From Isoetes taiwanensis (Eukaryota; Streptophyta; Lycopodiopsida; Isoetales; Isoetaceae), in contig JAJEKV010000014.1 in the NCBI GenBank assembly GCA_021234155.1, forward strand, positions 6,897,563 to 6,961,562: a DNA stretch of 64,000 bases, given 5' to 3'. Shown one piece after another: positions 12,387-22,554 of this stretch. Under the pieces are notes generated by a model that did not search any database, was not told the DNA's origin, and was given only the letters and a program-made list of their open reading frames with translations. Position numbers and translations under genes: made by a program. Position 1 is the stretch's first letter, and each line of letters opens with the position of its first letter.

Positions 12387-12419
12387 GGCGCCTTCGGCTA
12401 CACAATGCTCGTCAGAAGT

Positions 12420-14700
12420 GAAATTTTGTGGAGAGCTGGACATTAATATCCACATCTGAGAAGGGCATTGATGGGCATTGTTGATTCGTTGTTGCCTATA
12501 AATTTGTTCATCGAGCATGTATATTGTTAAAGAAATTAATATCTATTTATGATCATACCAAAGACAAGGAATCACAAGGATACTGAATCATGAACATTGC
12601 TATCCTCCACTCTTGTTTTACTCGGTTCTGTCATTTCTCTCTTTCATTCAATGCAAAGCAATGTCTACAACTGATTTGAGAAGTAGATGACATATAAGTG
12701 TTTTACCACGATGTATGGCAGATCAAAAAAGCCTTGATATGATGGATTCTAATGTCTATTAACACTCCTAAAAGATCATACTTGCACTCTGCACGGGCCA
12801 ACCTTGCCATGGTTTTATAGATTGGTTGAAAACATTTAGAGAAGTTGACTTCAATCCTCTTGGACTAGGTTGAGAGGATGCTCTAGTGTATTGGCAACAC
12901 ATGTATCTGCAGAAGCTATGAAGGGGGCATTCAAAGAGCAAATTAAGTTGTGTGAAATTCGATGTTGTGTTATAGCCTTCCTGGTTTAAGCACGTAATTT
13001 AAAGGTACAAGCTAATATTTATCTGTATACTATGGTCCTGAGGTGTCTGTATTTGCAAGTTGTGATATACTCCAGCCGACATTTTTCCTTCTTTCACACT
13101 TAATGATGTGCTCTAATCCATCATTATCTACCAAGCCATACTTAGTTTCATAGAATTCTTATGCCACATATTCCGTGTTCAATTAAAGGGCAATGGTAGT
13201 AGTTTCATGCCAGTTATGCAAGCAACTTCTAGGCAAGCTCTTCCCTCCAACTCAATGACCTTAAGTATAATTGTTTTTCTATGTTTAACTTATTCTGCTA
13301 CGTCAATTTGATTTTTCTTTCCTTGTATTTACTTGCTTTACTTGCAGATGCCATTTTTTAGGACATCTATTTCTATTACAAAATGCTTTTGTACCTTAAA
13401 ATGACGGAACCCTTATCTTTGGATATCAAGTTGCAATGACCATCGAACGTGTCTTCGTATGCTATCATACCTTCTTCGAGCATATATGATTGCAAATAAT
13501 CTCATATGGTGATATTGGATTGTATTTGTTTACCAATTTCTCAAACAGAAACTTGGGTATACTAGTTTTTCTTGGTGATATTGGATTGTATTTGTTTACC
13601 AATTTCTTGAACATAAACTTGGGTATACTAATTTTTCTTCACGCTAGCCTAAAGGTGTATATATAACGTAACTATAAGGGAATGAAGTGAAGGTGATTTA
13701 CAAATTTATCTCTTTATTTCTTTAGAGTTCTTGGTCCATATCTAGATATTAGACTAATGGCTAAGGCATCTTGTCTTGCCCTCAAAGTTTACCTATGTTT
13801 GCATTTGTTAGGGCCCGAAGGGCCCAAATTTTTTTCTTAATGTAATAACCAACACATAACTACCATTAACACTAATTAGTATAATCCATTATCTAATATG
13901 TTTAAATTAAAACCACCCTGGGACCCCCTTTAGTTTGAATGCATATTCACGCGGAGGTGACGTCGGGCAGCGAGAGCCCCAAAAATCATATAATACGTAC
14001 AAAATTAACACTTTTTAGTACATTGCCCCGAACCTTATAATATTTTGCAAACCTCGTTATACAGTATACTAAAACTTGTACATGCATACCCCACAAACGA
14101 GGACCGCTATCCACAGTCTAGATCGAGGAATAAAAGGCAAATATGCCCATTTGACAGCTCTTGATGCTTGGAGTCACCCCTCGTGTAAATATAGATACAT
14201 TTCCTGCAGAAATGATTTTGCAAGGACGTAACATGGCAATCAAGAACCATCTAGGCTAAAAGTAACAGGCAAAATGGCCCACAAGTTACCTCTACTGCTT
14301 TAACTTTTGAACCTCTGCTTCGTTCACTCTTCAAATGCTCTTCAAACATGGCAATCAAGAATTATCTAGGCTAAATGTTACAATACTATGCTAAGTCATC
14401 TATACTAAAATACATACATATTTTATACTAACATACGTATGCTTCATTCACTCTTCAATCTAATGCTTACACTTATTGTTGAGAGCGACTGCTGAGGAAG
14501 GAACAACTATTTGAGCACCAGATTAATTAGCAGAAGGTCAATTTTAATCCATAAATCTGCAAAGCCATGCATGGTTTGCCTACTTATAGAGTCTGATGCA
14601 TGCCTCATGCAAGGCAAAACTTGTTGAGAAATGCTGTAAACTCTTATTTTTTTCAATCAGTGCAAAATCCTTGCTCATACAAATCAAACCACTTGACAAA
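12420..14700. other. Non-coding stretch with a 66-bp duplication
   Basis: No ORF of note. Two copies of a 66-bp unit lie at 13511-13642 (gatattggattgtatttg and following). Short related segments at 14229 and 14345 share acatggcaatcaagaa. Otherwise AT-rich with no recognised feature. Confidence 0.5.
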
Positions 14701-15090
14701 GAAAATGAGGGTAAAGCAACAATTATCTATGGATGACATGGCGTGGGAATCGTCGAGGTTTGCAAATCCTTAGAAAATATTCTTTCTGTATCCTTCCCAC
14801 TGAGATGCATGCTGAAATTATCATTATAGATCCCATTAAGATGCATGTGATTTCTATGAAGCATTGTACAGTATGCCCGGGAAAAGAATCCAAAATTCTA
14901 GAATGGGGCTCGCATGAAACCAACAAACCGCCATAGATAGGCTTCTCATTCATCTCAGCAGATTTTCTACAATGGTGGACAGTGGGTAGCCGCACACATG
15001 CGAACTACCCACGAAAAATAAAGGGAAAATCCAATTATATCATTTGGACCCCAAAAAATACAATGCTAATAGATGTGTGGCTGATGTACC

Positions 15091-15171
15091 TGCCGAAAGC
15101 TTATCACCGGGATTAAAAAACCCCGCCCTTTCGGGTTTTCGAGGAAAAACCCTAGTGATAAGCCTTCGGCA
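15091..15171. repeat. Hairpin module copy 1
   Basis: Outer arms TGCCGAAAGCTTATCAC and GTGATAAGCCTTCGGCA pair almost perfectly. They enclose ATTAAAAAACCCCGCCC and an inner stem GGGTTTT/AAAACCC around loop CGAGGA. Related copies lie at 31501 and 32815. Confidence 0.7.
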
Positions 15172-15592
15172 AGGGGCTTGGACAAACGTAAGGCATAGAA
15201 ATCGCTCCCAAAAACCCACGCATGGAGAAGTCGAAACAGATGCCGCTCGCCAACCTGTACCTGCACATCACCAACACAACAAAACGAGACAAAACAAATC
15301 TCCCAGAGTGGAGGGGCTGATCACGCATGCCACGCGACAAAAAACAAAAACCTCTTCAAATAGAGGGGCCGGTCATGTGTGCCAGGCGACAAATACAATA
15401 AACAAAGAAGGGGGGGAGGGTGGGTTCAAAGAGAATAAGGTACTGCTGAGAGAAGAGGAAGCGCCGATGAGCGTTGATGCAGAACCGCGCCTAAAATAGC
15501 GAACTCCCAACCAGAAAGGGCATGCGCCGCATGCAAGCATGCAAGACATAGAAGGGCATGCGCCGCATGCAAGCATGCAAGACATGCATGCT

Positions 15593-15651
15593 CGCCCCAT
15601 TCTAGAATGTCGATCCGATGTCTCGGATCGATGGGATTCTAGAATGGGGCT
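15593..15651. repeat. Near-perfect 59-bp palindrome
   Basis: Left arm GCCCCATTCTAGAATGTCGA plus TCCGA pairs with TCGGATCGA plus GATTCTAGAATGGGGC around a 4-base centre. A partial copy (left arm, centre and part of the right arm) is at 16205-16251, where sequence similarity ends abruptly at GATGGGA. Confidence 0.75.
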
Positions 15652-16480
15652 CGCATGAAACCAACAAACCGCCCGAATACCAGAGAACTTCCTTAACAAA
15701 CTGGAATCGAGGACGAAGGTCACAGGATGAAGGCTAAAGAAGAGCCAAGGCCGAGAAAGGACATGCCACAGCATGAAAGAAACGCCAAATTGGCCAAACC
15801 AAGCAGGAAGAAGCCCCTCCCCTACCTGGAAACAATTCAAAGAGAATAAGGTACTGCTGAGAGAAGACGTTGATGCAGAACCGCGCCTAAAATACCGAAC
15901 TCCCAACCAGAAAGGGCATGCGCCGCATGCATGCATGCAAGACATGCATGCTCGTCCAAGGGGGGTTCACCTTGAAATCCCGTATGAACCATCTGAGTTA
16001 TAAGAAATGGGTTATTTTTGGAGAGTTTCGTACGAAAATATATGGAAAGGGGTGGTTTTTTATGACATTTTGCAATATTTTAAGCCTGTAGATTTTCGAT
16101 ATGGGTATTTTTCTAGTTCTTTTGGACCGTATACTATGGGTTTTCTTGCTACCCCAGTAACGCAGATGGCATATCCATATTGTATATAGGTGAATCCCCC
16201 GGGTGCTCGTCCCATTCTAGAATGTCGATCCGATGTCTCGGATCGATGGGATCATACGAAAAAATTGTATAATTCTTGGGAAATCGAGAAGTTTTATCAG
16301 TCGCCAGAACACTCCAAATCTCTGGAATCAATCTAGCAAATATTCCAACGATGTTTGTGGCCAAACCTGAAAATCTCAAATTAATAAGATAGATTTGGTT
16401 ATGATTATATATGTAAAAAATAGTTGCTATATCTTCTTTGTTAAAAAGTTAAGGTGTTAGGCTTCATGTCAGGAATGCCG

Positions 16481-16643
16481 CAATTTATGCCGCATGCGGC
16501 GTTCCCCTTTTTGCTTGCGGGATGCTGGCCTGACGCTACTCTGATAAGGGACTCGCAAACACATAGAAAACGATTGATAAATAGGCTTGTCATTCATTAC
16601 AGCAGTAGTGTACAATGTTTGGGGACAAAATGATTGAGAAGCT
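16481..16643. repeat. 163-bp repeat block shared with 31265-31427
   Basis: This block is nearly identical to 31265-31427. It includes CCGCATGCGG, GGGACTCGCA, ACACATAGAAAAC and TAGGCTTGTCATTCATTACA. At this copy a longer hairpin is seen: GTCAGG (16468) pairs with CCTGAC (16529), and CCGCAA with TTGCGG. At the other copy the block interrupts a hAT transposase ORF. Confidence 0.85.
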
Positions 16644-17938
16644 TGATGAGTTCCAGTGGGAACCTTGAAGGGATCATTTACCCTGTCTCCCTCAGGGCCT
16701 ACCTAGCTGCGGAAGCGTAAACATACATGTCAGTATACAACATCAACATCACATAACCATCTCGAAGGATGGCTCATCACATAGACAAAGATCAGTACAT
16801 CACATATGGAAATCCTACCCAAGGCTCAGACTCAAGGGGATGACTGACGGCTTGGATCTCCAGAGGTCATTGCAGACAGAATTCATGGCAATGGATTTGG
16901 CTGGCATAAGAGCATGGCTAAGGGTAGTCCACTCCATCCGCCCCTCCTGTCCACACTTTGCAGATTGGGTTGAAAAGTGTTGGGACCGGACCGTAGCCTG
17001 CCAGGTGCATAGCCGAAAGGGCTACTGCTGGGTTGCATCTCCCCAGTCCTGATGAGGCAGGAAGAGAGTCGCCTCTCCTCCAGGGACTTCCATGCCCAAC
17101 ACAGGTTACTAGAGGGCCACTGCCCTTATTCGACTTGAACCCAATGGAGAGTGACGCATCACTTCACGGGTGTCGAGCCCATGCCTTGCCCACACGCAGT
17201 GGCAATCCATTAGACCTAGTCCACAGGGATCCCCGGTAGGCTTTACACACCAGAGGGATCGTTCTGTGTTGGGACAAGTACCCCATTGTTTTGCCGGTCT
17301 AGCCCCTCGACCCACAACCCTGTGGGCTCCTGTGCACAGGCCACATTTACAGTGCACTAAAGAGGCTAGCTAGGAGCATCATCTACTAGGCTTTAAGGTC
17401 TCTACCCCCCTTCCCAATACAATGAGTTCACAGAGATACATCTATACATATCACAGAAGAACTAAAGAACAAGATCTAATCTAAATCACAGAGTTAGGTT
17501 CTTTAGTTATGGCTCGATATCTAGAGATCTAGATGGCTGCTATAGGCAAATCAATAGGCTAAACCTACTTATTCTATGTCTGGGAGGCGGTTTAGGCTAT
17601 TGATTTGGCAAAATACCTGATCCTTGGTTGCTCCTCCTGCTCTGAACTCGACCATGCTGCAGAACTGCTTGAAGATGAAGCTAGAAGGGAAAACTGATGG
17701 CCTAGTCTGCAGAGACAGACTTTGGGAGGCGAGATGGGCTCTTGAGGCAAGCAAGACAGAGCCCTAGAAGCCTTTGGATGAAAATGGAAAGTTAGGGTTT
17801 CCTAAGCCTATATAGACTAAGGGTTAGAGCTAGGGTTCCCATTATCCCCTTTAGGCATGTGGGATAATTGGATGTGGCCCCACTTATATTAAATAAGTGG
17901 CCTAGGATTAGGGATTGACGGTGTTTGTCCATGGGGGA
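16644..17938. other. LTR-like non-coding stretch
   Basis: GC-richer DNA with many short inverted motifs and no convincing ORF. The 82-codon minus ORF at 17109-17357 has no known domain. Density and composition resemble a retrotransposon LTR, but I could not identify paired ends, a primer-binding site or a target duplication, so the call is open. Confidence 0.25.
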
Positions 17939-17964
17939 CTAGGGGTGTAAAATCGCTAGTGGGG
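17939..17964 (+). repeat. Left terminal inverted repeat of the 7.7-kb element
   Basis: About 26 bp matching the inverted right end, with four mismatches. It is followed at 17983-18002 by TTAAGCACTTTAAGTGCT, an internal palindrome echoing the subterminal motif at the other end. Confidence 0.7.
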
Positions 17965-17972
17965 TACAACTT

Positions 17973-19960
17973 TTGGCGAAGCGTTTAAGCACTTTAAGTG
18001 CTGAAACTCGCGGATGTCGAAGCCCGTCACGCCCTTCTCCCTCCTTTTTCCCCCCTCGGCGAAAACTCGATCGGTGTTTCACCGCTGATGATGGAGGCAT
18101 GGAGCGGATGATTTTCACAAAGATCGAGGTTCAGGCAATTGGGGTGAAGCCCCACGAGGAAGAAGCTTGGTTGGAAAATAATGTCACGGATCGAGATTGG
18201 GATTCTGTTTGGACAAAGAAGTTGAACAAGAGAAAGATAAAATGGCACTGTGCAAAGGAGCATCTTCAAGAGAAGTTGGAAACACTCTGTAAAAAATCTA
18301 CAAGAATTGTCACAACAAAGAAGTAAGAAAGCAACCCCCCCTTGCTTTTGCGTTTGAAAAATTGCACTAGATCAATACTTGCACCGAGGAACACAAAGTA
18401 AACCGGGCTGCATTTGTCGTGCAATGCCAAAGATACCACAACAATAGACAAGTAAAAAAGCAGAGGCGATGTTGTAGCACATGTTAGGAAAAACTGAAAT
18501 GAAGGCAAAGCCAAAGGTGGCAAAATGGATCAAATGAGATTAGTGCATGTGATGAAAACATAAAACCTTAGAGAATGCAAGAGAGGAGATTGGAAAATCA
18601 ATTTTACTTATCACAAAGAATCTGGAAGCGAAGAGGGAAGTGAGCTGAAAGGGAATGAGAAGGCCTCAATTACGTAAAATGATGTTGGAAGAGGCCGAGA
18701 ACGCTTTAAGACAGCCACAAATGATTTGGCTACAAAACGAGGAGGAGTTCAAGCTTAATCCAAACCGTGAGTTGGAGGCGAAATTAAAGATTTGGAGCGG
18801 ATCGTCGGATGGAAACTTGGCACGGGAACAAGGTACAAAAAGCAATGAACCCTACATCCATTAATGAGCAGGTGAAATGTAAACTCAAACTTGAGGAGGA
18901 GTTAAAAGTTCTCAAGAAGAACAAAGACTTACGCAATTCTACATAAACAATTTGTGGAAGCTGAAAATGGATACTCCCCGCAACATTTAGCATATCTACT
19001 ATTATACGAGATAAGTTGTTAGTGGAAGATCCATTTTATACATGTTCAAAGATGTGGTCCGGAATTCACTAAAGCTTATAAGTTAAGTTTAGCAATCGAA
19101 TTGCCAACATGAGTATCATATAGCTTGTTGTTCATTGTTGAGAGGAGGACAATGTATTCATGGTGGCCCCGAAAGGTGCCGAGGGGGTGTATTTGACGAG
19201 CTAGGTTTTGGCCATGTTGCAGGTGCTTCAAATAGTACACCAAAAAAGGATGTGTTAATCCGTCCTGCAATTGAGGTCTCACCCTTCAGGGTTCAAAGAA
19301 GGACAATGGTGCCATTTGAAGATGCACAACACCTGCAAAGTCCTATAGGAGTACAGTCAATTGTGACTGATTTGAATGCAACAAAGAGAACCACTACCAC
19401 CACCCAAGAAGTCGTCCAAGAAGCTATAGAGGAAGTCAGAACACAAAGACCGGTTGTAAAACACAAAGACTTTGCCAGAACACAACACCGGTTGTGGAAA
19501 AACAACACTGATTGTACACACTGAAGCACCTAAGGAAGTTGAGGGAGTAATTCCATCGGATGAGGGCAACTTGGGTGAATATTTGCCAAAAGGAAAGGGC
19601 AGAAGAACAAAGAGGGGTAAGCTGGAGGATAGCAAAGAAGTTGTTCAGGCTACAAGAAAGAGAACAAGAAGTAGCTATGCAAAAGATGCAGGAAGCAGTC
19701 TCAATCATGACACCACACCTATCGGCGGTGTTCTCAAGAAAATGCGAATCGGACCCTTAAGTTTCAAAGCAGCCCGATCTTCAAAAAGTGATTGCTGCCC
19801 TTAATAAACCTGGAGGGTCAGTGTGGGCATTGCTGGGCAAGCCCAGAAATAGTGTTGCTTAAAACATTGAATATTATTGATTTTCTTTTGTTGCATTCAC
19901 TGTAGGATTACCAGTTTGATTCTCGTTAGGTCGAGAATCCTGGCTGTTGATACGAAAAGG
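17973..19960 (+). pseudogene. N-terminal part of the plus-strand gene of the 7.7-kb element
   Basis: A series of plus ORFs in changing frames. 17973-18326 has charged helical sequence (EEEAWLENNVTDRDWDS, CAKEHLQEKLETLCKK). 18655-18864 reads EAENALRQPQMIWLQNEEEF. 19135-19524 holds Thr/Val-rich repeats (TTTTTQEVVQEAIEEV and a duplicated RPVV/RLW unit). 19560-19850 is coiled-coil-like (LQEREQEVAMQKMQEAV) ending ALLGKPRNSVA. No domain is recognised. The coding run leads through a probable intron (acceptor tttgtgtag at about 20031) into the FCP1-like domain, so I read it as the 5' half of one gene. Frameshifts are frequent. Confidence 0.4.
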
Positions 19961-20031
19961 TTTCCACATTCAACCCATTTTTCATTTTCATCTTCATCTA
20001 TTTATTCATGTAGTAATTCCTGTTTGTGTAG

Positions 20032-20780
20032 GTATTCGTGGATGTTCCAACGTACTAAATATTGATTTGGCAGCAAAAGATAAACTCATTGTCTTGGATT
20101 TAAATGGTGTGTTGGTAAAAACATATGGTGCAAATGAACACATACGCTTGGAAGCAGGATTGACAATGACATACACTAGCGTAAAAGAAAGTGATATTCG
20201 ACCCGAGCGGTGTTCTTCTTGAAAACTTTGTTACGTATGTTGTGTTGGTACATGGTCATCAATGCAACTCTCTAATGTGGAAGATGTGCTGCAAGTACTA
20301 TGTCCGCATTTGAGGGACGGATTTCAATTTGTATGGGGACGGGAAAAATGTGTGCGCACCAGTTTTCACCACCCTAACAAACCTCGGGTCATCCATCATG
20401 ATGAAGCCACTTGGAAAAATATATGAGTCATACACAAGATTCAAAGGTAAGACTTTGCTTCTTGATGATTCATTATACAAGACTTACCTTAGCAGTCCCT
20501 CGAAATTTCTGCAAGGTACCGCATTCAAGATGGATGTCTATGATGAAGTGCTAACAAAGACTCACCCCAAAGATAGAAGAAATACTACAGGCCAAGACTG
20601 AGGAAAAAATGAAGTTACTGGTGAAGAACACACACAGATACAAGCCTTGGCCTAAGACAGATAGAAAGATTATGAAGCTATGCTTGGAAAGACTTTCAGG
20701 AAAACAATTGCAGTTCTGCAGGTTTGTGAAGGAGGAATTGGAGAAGGTTTATGGTGATGACGATTGTCATTCTCCATGAT
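20032..20780 (+). pseudogene. FCP1/SCP-like phosphatase domain (HAD fold) in the transposon
   Basis: After a likely splice acceptor the frame reads GIRGCSNVLNIDLAAKDK then LIVLDLNGVLV. This matches motif I of FCP1-homology (NIF) phosphatases in the DLNG form often seen in plant relatives (classical form DLDGT/V). A second frame gives WSSMQLSNVEDVLQVL and FQFVWGREKCVRT, matching the central WSS motif and the W..c segment. Back in the first frame, KPLGKIYESY and TLLLDDSLYKTY match the C-terminal motif with the conserved DD. A basic tail (KPWPKTDRKIMKLCLERL) ends at 20780. Two or more frameshifts break it. The family dephosphorylates Ser/Thr, for example on the RNA polymerase II tail; activity here is not claimed. 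Confidence 0.6.
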
Positions 20781-20929
20781 TATTGGCCTGTTTGTCATTT
20801 ATTTAGGCCAAGGAATCCTACACTTTTCATGTACCATCTTTATCTTAATTTAAGAATGTTTTTGCTATATTGTTTATGTAGTTCAATGCAGACTTGTCTA
20901 TAAGTTTTTGCTATATTGTTTATATCTAC

Positions 20930-21210
20930 TTCAATGCTGACTGCAAGGGATGCTTAAAACTTATCAAGTGCTTAAAAAAAAATTGCCTGCAAGTGCTAGT
21001 CTGGTATGAGTCTTAATGGCAGATACTGCTTATTGTCATGCAGTGACAGTTACTTTTATGTAGTTGCTTAACGCTAGCAGAAGTGTTAATGTCATCATGT
21101 GCTTACTGTCATGCAATTAAGGTGCAGTGCCTGTTTATTGCATAAGTGCTCCTGTGTTCCAGTGCTTACTCACTGGCACTGCTGAAACTGATTAAAATGC
21201 TTAGTATTTG
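20930..21210. repeat. Cluster of AAGTGCTTA-type motifs
   Basis: Between the convergent gene ends the core GTGCTTA or its variants (gatgcttaaaac, caagtgcttaaa, gtgcttactgtc, agtgcttactcac, aaatgcttag) recur at least six times. Further copies lie at 22160-22205 and 22478-22500, and the same core sits just inside both termini. These could be transposase-binding repeats (inference). Confidence 0.45.
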
Positions 21211-21399
21211 AAACTAATTAAAGAGCTAGAGCACTGTTACATTCAAGCAGAATCTGAATGGACTGTACAGGAATTCGAACTTCATAAATTTGATAGATAG
21301 ACAAAAATAACATTTGATAGAGAAACAAAAAACTTTGATAGAGACAACAAAAAAAGTTTGATAGAAACAAGATTTTTTATAAAAAAAAGGGCCCTCAGG

Positions 21400-22066
21400 C
21401 CAGTGTACACATGTTATAAACAAAATTTTTTACAAAAAAATTCGGCCCTCAGGCCAGTGTCTTCTTCAGGGCAGGGGGTGTCTTCTTCAAGGGGGTGTCT
21501 TCACGGGGGGTGTCTTCAAGGGGGTGTCTTGAGGGGTGTCTTCTTCAGGGGGTGTCTTCTTCATCTTCATCTGTATCTGCATCTTCATTCTCCATCTGCA
21601 ACAAATGAAAATAAAAAATTAAACAAATGAAAATGAAAAGTTGATTACAGAAAACAAATGAAACATGCATACCTTCAAGGAGCGCCCTGAACTCCTCCAA
21701 GTCGGTCGTTTCGTCTTCAATTTCGTCTTCCTCTTCTTCTTCTTCTTGCCGGACTTCTCTTTTATCGGCCTCGTCTTCTTCTTCTTCTTCTTCGCCTATC
21801 CATCCTTACAGAACAGCAGTGACATATTCCTGCGAAGACATTTTCGATTCCTCATTTTCTGATTCCTCATAGGAATCAGAAGAATCGGAATCGGAATCAG
21901 AAGAATCCTCTTCAAATTAAGAGGCAGTAGAGTGGGCAGGAGAGGAGGCAGCAGAGGAGGCAAGTACTTCAGGCAAAGGTGGGAAGAGTAGAGGGAACAC
22001 CTCTTTGACGCTTAGTAAGCGCCTCTTGGAGGTGACCTCCAGCTCCTCGCTTCGAGCTCGCTTCAT
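21400..22066 (-). pseudogene. Small acidic, NLS-bearing protein gene in the transposon
   Basis: A minus-strand gene starts at ATG 22066 with a bipartite nuclear-signal-like N-terminus (MKRARSEELEVTSKRR). It is followed by SSAASSPAHSTAS and a Ser/Asp run, then Glu-rich blocks (GEEEEEEDEADKREVRQ, DEIEDETTDLEEFRALLE). A clear GT-AG intron of 77 bp lies at 21672-21596. Beyond it, an acidic tail of EDTP repeats (21595 to about 21400) reads in one frame, while strict splicing would give a short EDGE end. Two in-frame TAA codons interrupt exon 1. The protein is probably a nuclear acidic accessory factor of the element (inference); no family is recognised. Confidence 0.45.
21471..21556. repeat. Minisatellite GGGGGTGTCTTC
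   Basis: Five to six imperfect copies of a 12-18 bp unit (ggggtgtcttcttca, ggggtgtcttca). On the minus strand they encode the EDTP/EEDTP repeats of the acidic protein tail. Confidence 0.75.
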
Positions 22067-22554
22067 GCCGGAGGAATTGGAAATGCGGATTGGGCGGAGT
22101 GCGGAGGAATTGGGAAGGAGTGGGCGGAAAATGGGCGGAGCGTGAGCTTGTGAGAAGAGCTTACACTTAGGCGCCTACTGCTTAAATCCTGTGCTTAGGC
22201 GCGTCAGTGTACGAAAAACCTCACACGCGCCAGAACAATTAATTCGTAACCAGGCTTAAATATTTCGAATTGACACATGTCACATCGAGGAAATGCCTTG
22301 ACAATATAATTTTGCCAAGAATGTTGGGATAGTGATGGTACCAAAATAAATAATTGAATCTTATTCCAATGTCACAAATCTACATTCTTATAAACAACAA
22401 TTCAATCTTCATTTCGAAGTACGTGTCCATGCACACCACCCTTGTGCATCCTCACTATTATTAATATATATAAAAATGTGTGCTTACGTGCTTAGGTGCT
22501 GGAACAACAAATCACTTGAAAAGAATAACATCAATTTGGTTAAGTATCAATAAA

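Larger units (their letters stand above)
10667..12400 (-). mobile_element. LINE copy with ORF1 only (no ORF2)
   Basis: Minus-strand element. From 5' to 3' it has a GC-rich leader with a 44-bp tandem duplication (12386-12300), an ORF1 reading frame (11880-10930), a hairpin-rich 3' UTR (10925-10690) and a terminal (TTTC)n run (10684-10667). The 3' terminal about 55 bases match the 3' end of the LINE at 32757-33395, so the 3' end looks genuine. No endonuclease or RT sequence lies between ORF1 and the 3' UTR. This is therefore an internally deleted or naturally non-autonomous derivative. Confidence 0.6.
14899..16643. repeat. Mosaic of hairpin-bearing repeats
   Basis: The decamer GGGRCTCGCA occurs at 14905, 15646 and 16548, in the last two directly after a strong inverted repeat. 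A related GGGGCTTGGA follows the hairpin at 15091-15171. A block of 15426-15600 is partly duplicated at 15836-15953 (both contain ttcaaagagaataaggtac and accgcgcctaaaata). Two shorter units at about 15300 and 15352 share GAGGGGC and GCGACAAA. The region looks like fragments of one repeat family inserted into or recombined with each other. No protein is encoded; the Cys-rich minus ORF across 15373-15945 is only the translated duplication. Confidence 0.55.

Noticed and set aside
15091-15171. Twister or other known self-cleaving ribozyme
   Set aside because: CCCGCCC and CGAGG pieces recall twister cores, but their order and the required internal-loop bases do not match. Kept only as an unnamed structured element.
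15373-15945. 190-codon minus ORF with repeated CMLACGACPFWLG
   Set aside because: It is the translated duplicated repeat (15426-15600 and 15836-15953) with palindromic GCATGC runs; no coding signature.
16636-16680. Hammerhead ribozyme (TTGATGAG … stem)
   Set aside because: A stem GTTCC/GGAAC follows the TGATGAG, but the GAAA box and cleavage-site arrangement are missing. The same holds for CTGATGAGG at 17049.
13800-17500. Plastid or mitochondrial DNA insert
   Set aside because: No organellar gene, rRNA or tRNA was recognised; composition and repeats point to nuclear mobile DNA.
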